DNA from: Cylicocyclus nassatus
Lineage: Eukaryota > Nematoda > Chromadorea > Rhabditida > Strongylidae
Reading direction: 5' to 3'
DNA: 64,000 nucleotides
Assembly (NCBI GenBank): GCA_958299035.1
Contig: CATQJL010000112.1
Span: forward strand, 10,082,880-10,146,879
Part shown: one piece after another, positions 1-10,932 of the stretch
Position numbering within the stretch: the stretch's first letter is position 1
Layout of the letters: every line of letters begins with the position of its first letter
The notes under the pieces: model-generated
What the model was told of the DNA's origin: nothing
What the model saw: the letters and a program-made list of their open reading frames with translations, nothing else
Databases searched by the model: none
Made by a program: the position numbers and the translations under genes

Positions 1-731
1 GAAACGACGAAGTCAGAGATTGAGAGAGCCATGCGCAATGTGTGTAAAGGCGCCCCAATCCAAATATCCAGAGCATCCTAACAAAGGGGAACTCGGACAG
101 GGCGTGGCCACTAGCTGCGCCTGTCCTAGGTCATTTGTCGCCTTCCGGACGTTCCCCCACCCTCGCGCGTCCACATCAACAAATAAAGGCAAAATGATTA
201 TGTTTCTGTGATATGTACTGACATCATCAACATAGTCATAGGTATTGATTGCATCGATATGGTTATAGATAATTGCATCAAAATAGTCATAAGTGATTAT
301 AGTTATGTGTAATAAAGTTATAGTTGCTGTAATTTGTAAACTAATCAGTAATTTTTATTCCACCTGCATTGTACATAAATCTTTTTAGACGACTCCGAAT
401 CCGAAACCCGGATGTAACAAAAATCTTCATGAAGCCCCCGTGTGGGACACTTTGTCAATGCATGACTCGGACTCATCCGGGTCGGATTCACTTATAGACG
501 ACTGGCGGGAGGAACTAACACCACTTGAAGCAGAGGGTTACCCGCTCCGAAGGCCCTCTGAAATGATATCTCAGAGGGCCGAAGACTAACCACAACCCGA
601 ACAACCAGCCCCTCCAAACGAGATGACTGGCCGGCAGTCGAGCCGATGGACTTCAGCAGAGATCTGTCCTATCAGCAGTACTTCTAAGAAGAACAACGTG
701 AAGAAGAGGAGCAGAGAGAGATCGCCTTCAC
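1..731. other. No supported gene
   Basis: AT-rich DNA to about 380, then GC-richer sequence with short open frames but no recognisable domain. The stretch 400-731 may be the upstream part of the retroelement-like frame that follows. I see no RNA gene here. Confidence 0.5.
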
Positions 732-1055
732 ATGAGTGGCATTATCTCGGATATTTCTACGAAGGAACGAGGAAGGAGCATGGAACTAGTGTGGTACTCA
801 ACAGAAGGATTTGGAGACCGCTACGAGTTCCCCGAAGAGTCAGCTGGCGATGACCCTACCCAAACCTGTACGGTCTGTCACAACAACACCCACCTAACAC
901 ATGAGTGTCAGGCCCAAACACCTCCCTTCCTTCGATGGCCACCATTCCGGTGTACGGTCTCAATAAGGTGCGCTCGGCTGCATAATGAAGCTGTCAGCGA
1001 CCGATTCGATGCCGTATATACCGGAGTCCAAATCACCCTACGGGCGCCTGCCTAG
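732..1055 (+). CDS. ORF with CCHC zinc-knuckle pattern, retroelement Gag/ORF1-like
   Basis: A 107-codon ATG frame. Residues 46-59 fit the zinc-knuckle spacing C-x2-C-x4-H-x4-C (C46, C49, H54, C59). In established families this motif binds nucleic acid in Gag proteins and in the ORF1 of some LINEs. The sequence before it is acidic and low in hydrophobics, and I see no reverse transcriptase or protease next to it. It could be a relic of an LTR or non-LTR element or a chance match. Base composition is GC-richer than the DNA on both sides, which favours inserted DNA over a host exon. No splice context is evident. Confidence 0.3.
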   Translation: MSGIISDISTKERGRSMELVWYSTEGFGDRYEFPEESAGDDPTQTCTVCHNNTHLTHECQAQTPPFLRWPPFRCTVSIRCARLHNEAVSDRFDAVYTGVQITLRAPA

Positions 1056-2734
1056 TGGGTCGCTATCCCTTACAACCACTGCCACTACCCGAGCCCGAGG
1101 ATGATACCGAGTAGATTTTTTTTTACTTCCGGGACCCGGAACTTTCGAGGGTATAGAATGTGGTGGTGCTCGCCAAAAAAATTCCATGCACCAACGTGCA
1201 AGTTTGTCCGAGGCTGAAGGTGCAGCCTTAGCCTTGCAGCGGAGAGATCCGGCTGCAGGGCGAGTAGCTCCTCCGCCTCGAGGGATGCACACCATCCTAC
1301 GCCGCCGAAGGGGCCTGGCGGCCAGTAGTGTAGAAATGAGTCATCGGGTAATAATTATCTCAATTACCTCTCACGTACTTGTACGTCACTTACCTCATAT
1401 GCCTACAGCTCATACATATTTGGTGCTTCATATGTAGTCGTGATCTTACGATTAGTGTATTTGTGCGTGTCCTTTTAGTGCTTAACGATAAAGGTGTGGC
1501 TACTTTGATTCTAGGTGTTGTTGGAAGAAGAAAAGAAATCGATTTAAAATATAATCGAAGGTTTCAGATTCATGGAAACTTTTGGGAATTATGGCATCCG
1601 CCTGTGTAAATGGAGTTGTAACGTGTGTGCGGGATCGCGGGCGTTATAAAATGAGCTTCTCTAGGGAAGACATTCCTAATCCTGCAGGAAGGGCTGTCGG
1701 AAACGAGCGCTTACTTGAGGAAATCTGCCTTGAAAAGAGGAAAGCATTCAAATAATTCTTTCTCTCCAGTGGAGATGAGCTTCTACTTGGGGAATTCAAA
1801 GCTTGAGTAAGTAGGTCACGCTGGTGAAGATGAGCTTCAAATGGGGAGATCTTCTTTTGTATAAAGGAAAGCGTGAGTGATTGGATTTGGCTGGTGGAGC
1901 AAGCGCCTGTCATAAAGAATTATAACCACTTCGTCTTGCCGATAATTTGCAAGATTAGACCACTGATTTGAAACCATTTACCGGAAAAAAAATTTGTGCA
2001 AAGAAAAGCATAAGAGTAAACGGTCTTGTCGGTGGCGGACCCGGCTTTTCGGAGAGGTCATTGCTGGGAAGTGACGTGGTATCGCCGAATATTCGCAAAA
2101 TCACAGGAGAAAACTTGTTTTAAGAGCGCTTATTTGAGGAAATTCTGTTTTCTCTTGGTAAAGCATGTGAGTGAGTGGGTCTCATTGATGGAGGCCATCC
2201 AGCGAAAGGAACCTTTTCGGGAAGTCCATCTCACAGATTTTCCGAAATCTTATAAAAATCTGCTTCGTAAGCGTTTCTGTGGGGGAAAATTCACTTATGC
2301 TTGTAGAAAAGCGAGTTATTGACTCTATTCTCGCAAAAGGAAAAGGCTCAAAGGTCAAGGTAGAGCATCAGTACAAAGAACACATAAGAGTATGCAGGAA
2401 GATGTCATTCAGATGCAGAAACTTTTAGAGTATCTGCTTCGATCCACTTATAGCGACCCCTAGGGTCGCTGGTCCTCATAATTAGGGAATGGCCTCCCCG
2501 GTAATCCGTCTCGACGAATCTGGGAGCCGAGCATACTTCTAAAAGTTCTTTCAAGCTCAAAAACCTTTAATTCGATGAGAAACATATAAGGTAGAACACA
2601 CAGTTTGAAACGAGTGTATCCAACAGTGTCAACAGGAATTTTGACTTTCTGGCTTCCTTTGAAGGACTTTTGGAACACTATTCACATTCATTGGGTAAAA
2701 AATTGATGAAGTGCCTGCAAGGATAACCAAACAC
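1056..2734. other. No supported gene; two related short segments
   Basis: No exon-like frames with good splice sites. Around 1712 and 2133 the same motif GCGCTTAYTTGAGGAAAT recurs, and flanking text (for example GTGAGTGATTGG against GTGAGTGGGTCTC) is similar. This suggests an old local duplication of a few hundred bases. Confidence 0.4.
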
Positions 2735-2965
2735 CAGTGGCGGTTCCAGGGTTTCCGTCCGAGGAGGGGCGGCAAATTTTCCAAATGAAGGTGCGTGGCG
2801 TCAGCCACGCCCCCGGAAATTTTTTCTTATAAGGGTAAGTTGAACTTTCAAAAATTCAATTGTTTGAAGAATAAACAAGTCACTTGCACATTTTTATAAC
2901 CCACGTAAGAAAATTTCAAAAATTTTGCGACTCATTCTCGGATGGGGGGCCTTGGTCCGCCCTGC
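2735..2965. mobile_element. hAT-type MITE copy (CAGTGGCG family), degraded
   Basis: Begins CAGTGGCGGTTCC and runs through the family body shared with the copies at 6286, 25421 and 57080: the GCGTGGCGTCAGCCACGC palindrome, the AACAAGTCACTTGCACA block, and a closing G-rich tract followed by a decayed GGTCCGCCCTG end. The right terminal repeat has lost part of CGCCACTG. No target duplication can be read. Confidence 0.7.
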
Positions 2966-3513
2966 CATCTACGCCTGTAATTTCCGTGATTCCCCCACTT
3001 CCAATGTGCCGCACTACGAGCATTGCGAATTTCAGTATACATTGTTTTTTCGCAATATACATTGATGTGACCCGCAGGAACCACAGAGACCGCAGGAATT
3101 GCAGGAATTATTGGAATAGTATGGCCGGTCCCTATTGAATCCATATTATTACTGTATATGCCGATTTGTGCAGTTTGAAGTGTGTGTGTAACCGCACAGA
3201 TAATATGCTAATTTTCTTTAGCTTCTGCAGAATCATGATTCTAGTTTTGTATTCACGCTTGGTTTTCATCGATGGTTTTTGATGAGTTTCAAAGGCATTT
3301 CGATACAATAAACAACTGCAGTCTCATTACATTTTGGTGATTCATTTTGTTGGGGCACTGAACACGTCCTCAGCCAGGAATAGCAAGTCGTTGATGTTCG
3401 TTAGCTTTGTTGGTTTCTCAAGTTGCCTCTTTGATCGGCTGCGTTCTTCCTGATCTTCACGCTTCAATATGTTCGTGAAGTTTAACCTTCAACCGAATGC
3501 TTCTCACCCTGTA
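2966..3513. other. Intergenic region upstream of aph-1
   Basis: Contains a short degenerate run of GCAGGAATT-like units at about 3076-3115. No coding signal seen. The promoter of the downstream gene probably lies here, but I cannot point to a specific element. Confidence 0.4.
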
Positions 3514-3523
3514 CTCGTTTCAG
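3514..3523 (+). other. Putative spliced-leader trans-splice acceptor of aph-1
   Basis: CTCGTTTCAG ends 35 nt before the initiating ATG at 3559, with no 5' exon or donor visible upstream. In nematodes an acceptor without an upstream donor close to the start codon usually receives a spliced leader. Inferred from sequence only. Confidence 0.55.
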
Positions 3524-3526
3524 TCA

Positions 3527-3553
3527 ATGGAGTTGCTTCACTACAACGACTGA
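3527..3553 (+). promoter_or_regulatory. Short upstream ORF in the aph-1 5' leader
   Basis: Directly after the presumed trans-splice site an ATG opens an 8-codon frame that stops with TGA at 3551-3553, five bases before the main ATG. If the acceptor at 3523 is used, every mature mRNA carries it, so the main start would need leaky scanning or reinitiation. Confidence 0.45.
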
Positions 3554-3558
3554 TAGTA

Positions 3559-5381
3559 ATGGGCGTTTGGTTGACTGTGGCTTGCTATTTAATAGCGTTT
3601 TCACCCGCGGCAGCCCTTTTCTGTCGATTCGTTGCCAAAGATCCGCTTAGAATTATTTTATTTGTGTTAGGGTGAGTGGTTTTTGAATCATAGATTAACC
3701 ATTTCGTACTCATGTTGTGATTTCAGGGCTTTCTTTTGGCTCGCATCGCTTTTGCTGTCTTCATTTATCTGGTTGGCGATCTCTATGCTTTGGAATGCTC
3801 TTCCGTTAGCGGTTTTCTGCTCCATCATTCTGCAAGATGCAGCACGGGTCTTTTACTTCTGGCTTCTTAAAAAAGCGCAAAGGTGGGGTTCTTTTTTGTG
3901 AGTGGGATGTAGTAATTTTTACGCTCACTTAGATCTTCGTTTTGGCCTTTAAGGTTCCGGTACGCTGATAACGTGTCTGTTAATTGAGAAACTAGTAATT
4001 GTTTACATTTCTGACTCAGCTTCTCGCGCTTTCGAGCTTCGCCATATTTGTTAGCGTTCTTGGGCGATATGCTTTTGCAAATTATTTTTTCTCACTTTGT
4101 GGTCTCAATCGCTTGGTTCTTCATTGAAAAAAGTCTCTGAGCTCAAAGTGTTGTTTTCAGTGGTCTTAACAAAATTACCAAACCTGGCTCCGTTTCGATC
4201 GCACCTGGAGTTTCAGACTTGCATAATGCTCGACATATGCTAGCCTTGGTGAGTCCATAAGCTTACATCGAGCTTTTCGTTTCTTTTTGCTTGATTTTTC
4301 ATTATGAGCTTTGAGTTCATTCTAATTCAATTTTATGTCTAACTTGATTCAAGTAAATGTGCGCAAATTTATATCTTTTTGTCAATTATTGATTGAATTA
4401 TTAGGTTTGTGGCCTTGGAATGGGCGTCATGGCTGCTCTGCTTCTGACCATGAATGTGTTCGCTGAGTTTGCAGGTCCTGGTACCATTGGTCTCCCGCGA
4501 GCAATGAGGGTAGGAAACATTTCTATCTTGTTTGAAAATAAGTTAATGTTGTACTCTGCTCACGTTGCAGGAGGGGCATCGTGATGTAAATTCAGCAGGG
4601 ACCAACTTACCGTTATATTATGCTTTGTCTGGATGCTTCACAACACTGTTCAATGTTGCATGGACCATTATGGTACATCATTCTTTTCCTTCCCTCTTTT
4701 TTCACCAACAAATTGGCTATTATTCTTACCTCACGCTCTGCAGATATGGGATTCATGTCATAAAGTGAACAAGACGCCATACTGGGCCATTCCTGGAATT
4801 GCAGCAACCGCTTCGCATGCTGCAGCCAGTGCCTTAGTAAGTTTGCAGAAATTTTTGTGCTAGTCCTTTGATTATATTTGTTTACGCTTCATTCTGTTAG
4901 ACTTCCAATGACTGCTCCTCAATGCATAGGTCATTTTTCGCAGCGATAGCTTTCAAGATCTTGACTCTAACAAAGATAGTTTTACTGCTTACCTAGCTCT
5001 TAAATACGTTGTTCAGTGTTCCATATTCAGAGCTGGTACAATTCTGCTGGATATCAACCGGCGGTACTTATAGCTCAAGCTTGTCTACTTCTAATCTGTA
5101 TTCTCTACTGTAATTACATCACAGGTTCGACGCCGAAAGCAATATTGGATGGTGAGTACCTAGCGCACGCCTAGTTTTTGTCCAAATTCGGATCATTTTT
5201 TTGATGTGGAGTATCGATGAATGCTCTTACCACAACATTGTATTTTCTAGGTGTCCAATCTGCGTTAATCGATTGGGTCACACTGAAATGGGTGCGAGAG
5301 GAACTTTTCAAAAAGCGTGAAACACCGTTCTCGGGTGTTGAAGAAATGGAAGCAGAAGAAAGGAGAGAAGTCGATGCGTAA
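3559..5381 (+). CDS. aph-1: APH-1, gamma-secretase subunit
   Basis: Polytopic membrane scaffold of the gamma-secretase complex (presenilin, nicastrin, APH-1, PEN-2), which cleaves Notch and other type I proteins within the membrane. Exons: 3559-3671, 3727-3882, 4161-4248, 4405-4509, 4571-4672, 4744-4836, 5031-5151, 5251-5381. All phases agree and give 302 aa, close to the roughly 308 of C. elegans. The start was chosen because MGVWLTVACY matches the family N-terminus; an upstream in-frame ATG at 3469 lies before the acceptor. Recognisable blocks are DPLRIIL, GAFFWLASLL, LLKKAQ, SDLHNARHMLAL, GPGTIGLP and WDSCHK. The TM4 small-residue motif is G122-xxx-G126-xxx-A130. Of the two conserved TM histidines, one is kept (H213, in ATASHAA) but the other is Asn182 (LFNVAW). 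The C-terminal tail is Glu-rich. Confidence 0.97.
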
Positions 5382-5667
5382 CTCCTCAGAACGGTGCTTT
5401 CGATAATCAAATCTTACATATCATAATTACGATTGAAGATCAAATGTCGGTGATATACTGCTTCGTCTTGACCGTCTTAACACATTCCTCTTCTATTTGA
5501 TCTCGTTTCTCTTGATTAATTTGATTCTGATAAGGGTATACATAATGTTGTTTACATATCTGTTTATTTCCTTTCACTTTTCTGTCTTTTTGTTTGATTC
5601 TGGAAAGGTTAGAGAGAAGTGGTCTATGCCCTGACTTATGCTGCGAAACAGTGGCGCGAGATGATGT

Positions 5668-5673
5668 AATAAA
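5668..5673 (+). terminator. Possible aph-1 polyadenylation signal
   Basis: AATAAA lies 287 nt after the stop codon, the first canonical hexamer on this strand after aph-1. The implied 3'UTR of about 300 nt is normal for nematodes. Confidence 0.4.
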
Positions 5674-6285
5674 GATCGTATGACTCATTTCTATATGTGA
5701 TCGGCATTGTGGGCGTCTGTAGATTCTGAACATGCAGAAGTCAAAACTGGTCGGTCATTCCGTTGATTAGGTTTGATGGATGTTTGTAGAAACATTTAAT
5801 CAATCTGGTTTTTTTTTTGCACCATCGCTAGGCGTTTCAATTAGAATTTGAGGGTTTTAACAAGAGGTGATGCAGGGAGTCGGGTCCCCCCCCGCCGCAA
5901 ACGAAGGTGGTCCCAGCTACCAGCGGGGCGAAAAGTGAACGTGCTAGGCTCTTGATTGGAGAAGGCCAGAGGATTCTCAGCGATGAAAAGTCTCAAGCCT
6001 GACATAGTCGTAAGTGGCATTAAGCCCTCCACATGTTATCTATCATTTGAAGGCTCTTGAAGAGGAGATTCTAAGCTATGAAGTCGCAATCGAGATCACG
6101 AAGTTATGGAGAAGGTATGGCTGTTATATGAAAAACCATTTTTAGCCTTCTTTCAAGGGCCTGGCTCTCGAAGATGTCCTTGTAGAACGACACGGCTAAC
6201 GTGCGGTCTGATGGAGCAAACCTTACTCCACAAAAGCTGTGAAGTTGCTACACCACACACCCCATACTCAGTATTTACAGGTTTG
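5674..6285. other. No gene seen
   Basis: Intergenic DNA between aph-1 and a transposon. Contains a short C-run at about 5887 and no convincing frame. Confidence 0.4.
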
Positions 6286-6580
6286 CAGTGGCGTACCGAG
6301 GGGGGGGGCGGAAGTGGGGAGGCGCCCCCCCCCCCGAGAATGGGTCGCGAAATTTTTGCAAGTTACTTATATGGGTTATAAAAATGTGCAAGTAACTTGT
6401 TTATAATTGTAAATAATTAAAATAATTTTTACAAATTTTTAAAAATTCAATTTAGCCTTGTAAAAAATTTTTTCGGGAGCGTGGCTGACGCCACACCCCC
6501 TTTTTCCAGATTTCAGGTGTTGGGGACCCGCAAAAATTTTGAGGAGCACCCCTAAAATTTTTTCGGAGTGCGTGGCTAAC

Positions 6581-6652
6581 CCCCCACAATGGTCGGTCGC
6601 CTCATCGTGGCGTGGGGGTGACACTGGGTGTCGAACTGCGATGCACAGCCGA
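6581..6652 (+). ncRNA. HDV-like self-cleaving ribozyme fold at the RTE 5' end (candidate)
   Basis: P1 would be CCCCCAC (6581-6587) with GTGGGGG (6612-6618). P3 is GCC (6599-6601) with GGC (6609-6611), around loop TCATCGT, close to TCCTCGC of the HDV ribozyme. P4 could be GACAC/GTGTC (6620-6632), and P2 TCGGT (6593-6597) with GCCGA (6648-6652), leaving a J4/2 that contains GCGA, where the catalytic C would be. HDV-like ribozymes are known at the 5' ends of R2 and some RTE elements. The helix starts exactly at the first base defined by the TSD. P4 and P2 pairing are less certain. Confidence 0.55.
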
Positions 6653-7029
6653 GTGTATACTCTGGTAGGGCCTCCCAAGCTGTGAAGGAGTTCGACGTTT
6701 CCGGTTTCGGCCGGATGCCTAGCTAAGAACTGGCCGCGCCAGATTCTCCGCCGTCTGGCTTCTTCTGGTCGCTAGGCGGTCCCTCCCCGCTCCAAGCCCG
6801 GGGTCAGCGATCACCCCGTGGAAATCAAGAGTAGGCCTAGTAAGCCACCTCTTGTAGGGGAACAAATTTTATTACTCAGACAGCAAGAAGATTTAGAAAA
6901 AACCCTGTACATCGGATCCCGCCTACGGCGCCGGGTGGTAGCAAGAACGATGTCACGGTACTCAGGGCGCCTTTCGGATTGGACAAAAACGACACGTCTG
7001 CCCGGACGACACGCCATGGAGACTGCCTC

Positions 7030-9888
7030 ATGCTCTGCACTTACAACGCCAGGACAGTCTCCACAAACGCCGACCTCCACGCTCTTCTCGACGCTGCAGA
7101 GCACATCAACTACCACATCATTGCTCTGCAGGAAACGAAGTCCAGGAAGAAGGACGTGCGACAGATGAGTGATGGGACCCTCATCATTCGTGGTGAAAAG
7201 GTTCCATCACGAAACGTGGGAGGCGTCGGCTTTGTCGTCCACCCATCTATCGTCCATCTTGTCGATTCGCACGAGATCCTATCACCTCGACTAGGCATCC
7301 TACGACTACGACCTCCACATCAGAAGACCATCAGCATCATCAACTGCTATTCTCCAACATCAGCAGCTGACGAATCAGAACTAGATGCTTTCTACGAAGA
7401 TGTGGAGGAGGTCGTCCGCAACGAGAAGTCCTTTTACAAGTTTGTTGTGGGCGACTTCAAGGCGAAAATCGGGATGCCATTGGAAAGGGAATATAGGATC
7501 GGGAAGTTTGGATATGGGCTCCGGAACGAAAACGGCAACCGTCTTGTTGGGCTTCTCTCCGCCGCACGACTTTTCCATGGAAATTCCATCTTTATGAAGA
7601 AGGAACATCGCCGGTGGACATGGGAATCGCCCAACGAAACGACCCACGCGGAGATCGACCACATTCTCACCAACCGAAGATGGAGCTTACTCGATGTCTC
7701 TGTAGTTCCATCCTTCTGTAGTGGCTCCGATCACCGCCTCCTTCGAGCGAAGATACGACTCAGCCGAAGGCTGGAAAAGAAAGTCTGTCATAGTGCCGCG
7801 AGAAGGAAGGAAGTCGTTTATGACGGTAACAGGCTGGAAGAGCTCATATCAAGTTGTGACTGGCCCATCGAGGAGGACCCAACGTACGACTACGACCGGC
7901 TTCTGAAAGGATTGCGAGCCTGCGGAGAATGCGCCTCAGTGACTTCTGAGAAGAACTTGGACCGCATCTCGAAGACCACCAAGGAACTGCTCGAAAGAAG
8001 AAGATCATTGAGGCAGGATCCGAATGCAACTCATCTCGAGCGACTGATTGCCAACACCAGTTGCAGAACAGCTTTGCAAGAGGATCTCAGGAAGTACAGG
8101 CAAGCCAAGATACTGAAAGCAGCGGAAAGAAGACGAAGTCTCAAGAAGTGCCGAAGGGACCTCTGCGAATATCACGTACCGCTGGCTGCACTACTAAACG
8201 AAGACGGGACTCCGACTTCTTCCCGATACAAGATGGAATCTATCGCGAAGAACTTCTACACCAACCTCTTCCGCTCATCAACACCCGTGCAGATGCCCGT
8301 TGTTCCCACTGAAGAAGTACCACCACGAATTCTACCTGCTGAAGTGCGTATCGCGATACAGACCATGAAGACGTCCACGGCTCCAGGACCAGATCATCTT
8401 TCCGTCGAACTTCTGCGAGCCGGAGGACACCGTCTACACGAGATTCTAGCGTCGCATTTGACATCTTACCTTCAGAAGGAGAAGATTCCCGACCAGTGGA
8501 GAACGTCAAGAACCGTCCTTCTCTTCAAGAAGGGTGAACGGGAGGATCTTCGGAACTATCGTCCAATATGCTTGCTGAGTGTGCTGTACAAGCTTTTCAC
8601 GAAGATTATCCTCGCTCGCATATCAAGGACACTGGATGAAGCCCAACCCCAAGAACAAGCTGGATTTCGCAAAGGATTCAGCTGCATGGACCACATCCAG
8701 ACCGTTTCGAGGGTCATAGAAGTCTGCCGGGAGTACCGACTGCCTCTCGTCCTAACCTTTGTCGACTACGAGAAAGCCTTCGACAGCGTCGAAACCAACG
8801 CCATCCTGTCTGCGCTAGTCGATCAAGGAGTGGACCCAGCTTACGTGAGGACGTTAGCCGACTGCTACAAGGACTGTACAACGACGATGCAGCTATTCCA
8901 TCGCCCCCTGACCATACCAATCGGGAAGGGGGTCCGACAAGGCGACACAATCTCGCCGAAGCTGTTCACCGCGGCCTTGCAGTAGGTGATGAAGTCACTG
9001 GACTGGGACGAGAGAGGCATACGAGTTGATGGGAGATTCCTGTCCAACCTTCGTTTTGCGGACGACATCGTTCTCTTCTCGAGCAGTATCACCGAAGCAG
9101 AGACGATGCTGAAGGAACTAAACGAAGTAGGGAAGAAGATCGGACTGCGAATAAATCGGAAGAAGACTCAGTTCATGAAGAACGCCCTTTGCGAAGATGC
9201 AGAAATGGAATTGGAAGGCACCCCGATTATGGAGACGTCTTCCTACGTGTATCCCGGACGTTCGATGAACATGGAGAACGACTTGAGGGAAGAACTTAAC
9301 AGGAGAAGAAGAGCAGCCTGGGCCGCCTTCGGGCCCCTGAAGGAAGCCACCGACCAACTGACGGACCCGGAGCTTCGTGCCCACCTGTTCGACTCAACCG
9401 TTCTCCCGGCGCTCTGTTACGCAGCTGAGACTTGGGCCGACACTGTAGCCACGTCGAAAGCTTTACGGACCACCCACAGAGCGTTCGAGCGCAGTCTTCT
9501 GAAGATGACCCGACGCAAGCAACATCTAGTCGGACTTCGCAGCACGGATATGAGAAGAATGTCCCGTCTTCGTGACCCAGCGGAATACGTCGCGAAAGCC
9601 AAACACCGATGGGCCGGTCACATAATGAGAAGAACAGACGACAGATGGACACTAAGAACATCGGAGTGGATTCCTCGCGAAGCCAAACGTCCCCGAGGAA
9701 GACCTCCAACGAGATGGGCAGACGTGTTCGTGGAACGGATGGACCAGCTGAGAAATCAGCTGGATACGATTTCTGCACCTGGAACTCGTGGACGCAGCCA
9801 CCGACGTCAGCCAAGAAGATCGTGGATGTCAGAAGCGAGGGACAGGGAAAAATGGAAACTTCTGAGCTGGGGCCCGCACGTCACGTGA
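7030..9888 (+). pseudogene. RTE endonuclease/reverse transcriptase ORF with one in-frame stop
   Basis: The frame is open from 6844 but its first ATG is at 7030. The N-terminal endonuclease domain (about 7030-7750) shows [16 protein letters not shown] and SGSDHRLL; the usual GDFN motif reads GDFKAKIG, so an active-site region Asn is Lys. The reverse transcriptase (about 8340-9200) has [43 protein letters not shown] and FADDIVLF. A C-terminal RTE domain with GRPPTRWADVF ends at TGA 9886-9888. A TAG at 8983-8985 interrupts the frame just after motif B, at a position where RTE proteins vary. With the stop and the GDFN change, this copy is probably not autonomous. Length about 950 codons, normal for RTE. 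Confidence 0.93.
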
Positions 9889-10013
9889 AGCCGGGCCATC
9901 TAAGTATCTAAGTAAGTAAGCGTGGCTAACGCCACGCACCTTTATTCGAAAAATTTTTTGTCGCCCCCCCCCCCCCCCCGAGCGGAAATCCTGGGTACGC
10001 CACTGCAGGTTTG

Positions 10014-10930
10014 GAATGTCAGCTGTCATCAAGCAACCGAATATGGCGTATTTTTTGTCTGGTCCTCGGCGATGAATTTTCATAACGAGATGCTTATTTC
10101 ACTACCTGGTAGAGCAACGCGTTCCCTTCAAAACCTGTGAAGTCGCAGTTGCTGACACCTCCATAACCAGATTCATAGAAACTGTGATCTCAATTTTTCG
10201 CAATTTTATTATTTGAAATGTTCTTAGCGGTTATCTCCTGAATCGATCTAATTTCTTCACAGTTCGTTATAACACATCTACTTTATAAAATCCATATGGC
10301 CGTATTGAGTTTTACTTCTGCACGGCATTCAAAATACACCTGTATTGAAAATTTATGCGAGGAATAAGAGGAGGAGGAAGTATGGCTAGCTGTAAGAAGA
10401 ACAAAGAATGGCAAGGCGACTGGTCTAGACGGCATATCAAGCGAGTCTCGGAAAATACGTGGACAGTCCGGAGCCACATGGCTAAAGTGTAAGAAAAGCG
10501 CGAAAATCTGCGCCATTGGTCTATCTTCCCTCGCCCAGCCTCGGGGCTATACAAAGCAATACGCCCCGCCCACGAGAGGTTCGGACTTGAGGCAGGTTCG
10601 CAGCTGCCTCTTCAACAAGATCGTCTCCGAATCTCCCCCCCCCCCCTCATTTTAATCGCCCGCCCTCTATTTTTATTTGATCTCTAATCGTATGTTTATT
10701 CCTTATTATTCTTCTCCGTATATTTGCTCGAATTTATTCGCGTCCATCATATTGCTACGCTTATGTAAGGTTGAGCCGGAGCACTAGCTCCTGCTCGGCT
10801 ACCCTCTGTGTCAAACTTATTTATCTGCCACTTATTTATCCGCTACCTCGTTTCTCGTCTAATTATTTTCATACTTTTATTCCGCCCTGTTTTGCCGTCT
10901 GCCGCTACACCTTTATATCCTATGCTTTGT
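10014..10930. other. No supported gene
   Basis: Mixed composition with a C-run at about 10637 and no frame with splice context or recognisable domain. A TGGTAGAGC box-A-like string at about 10108 lacks a matching B box. Confidence 0.4.
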
Positions 10931-10932
10931 TA

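Larger units (their letters stand above)
6581..9919 (+). mobile_element. RTE-clade non-LTR retrotransposon, nearly full length
   Basis: Insertion bounded by the 11-bp duplication GCGTGGCTAAC at 6570-6580 and 9920-9930; the interrupted MITE palindrome reads through when one copy is removed. There is about 260 bp of 5' leader, one long frame with apurinic-type endonuclease and reverse transcriptase, a very short 3'UTR (31 nt after the stop) and a TAAG-type repeated tail (CTAAGTATCTAAGTAAGTAAG region). These traits are those of the RTE clade. The flawless flanks and single lesion point to recent insertion. Confidence 0.93.
6286..10005. mobile_element. hAT-type MITE (CAGTGGCG family) split by an RTE LINE
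   Basis: Starts CAGTGGCGTACC and ends GGTACGCCACTG, a perfect terminal inverted repeat. It is flanked by an exact 8-bp duplication CAGGTTTG at 6278-6285 and 10006-10013. An 8-bp TSD with CAG...CTG ends is characteristic of the hAT superfamily. The MITE itself is about 370 bp (6286-6580 plus 9931-10005) and has no coding capacity. The LINE at 6581-9919 sits inside it. Homopolymeric G and C runs mark both ends. Confidence 0.92.

Noticed and set aside
9296..9814. 172-aa minus-strand frame
   Set aside because: Antisense shadow of the RTE reverse transcriptase ORF, which has clear motifs.
10090..10160. tRNA-like TGGTAGAGC string
   Set aside because: No B box and no cloverleaf pairing.
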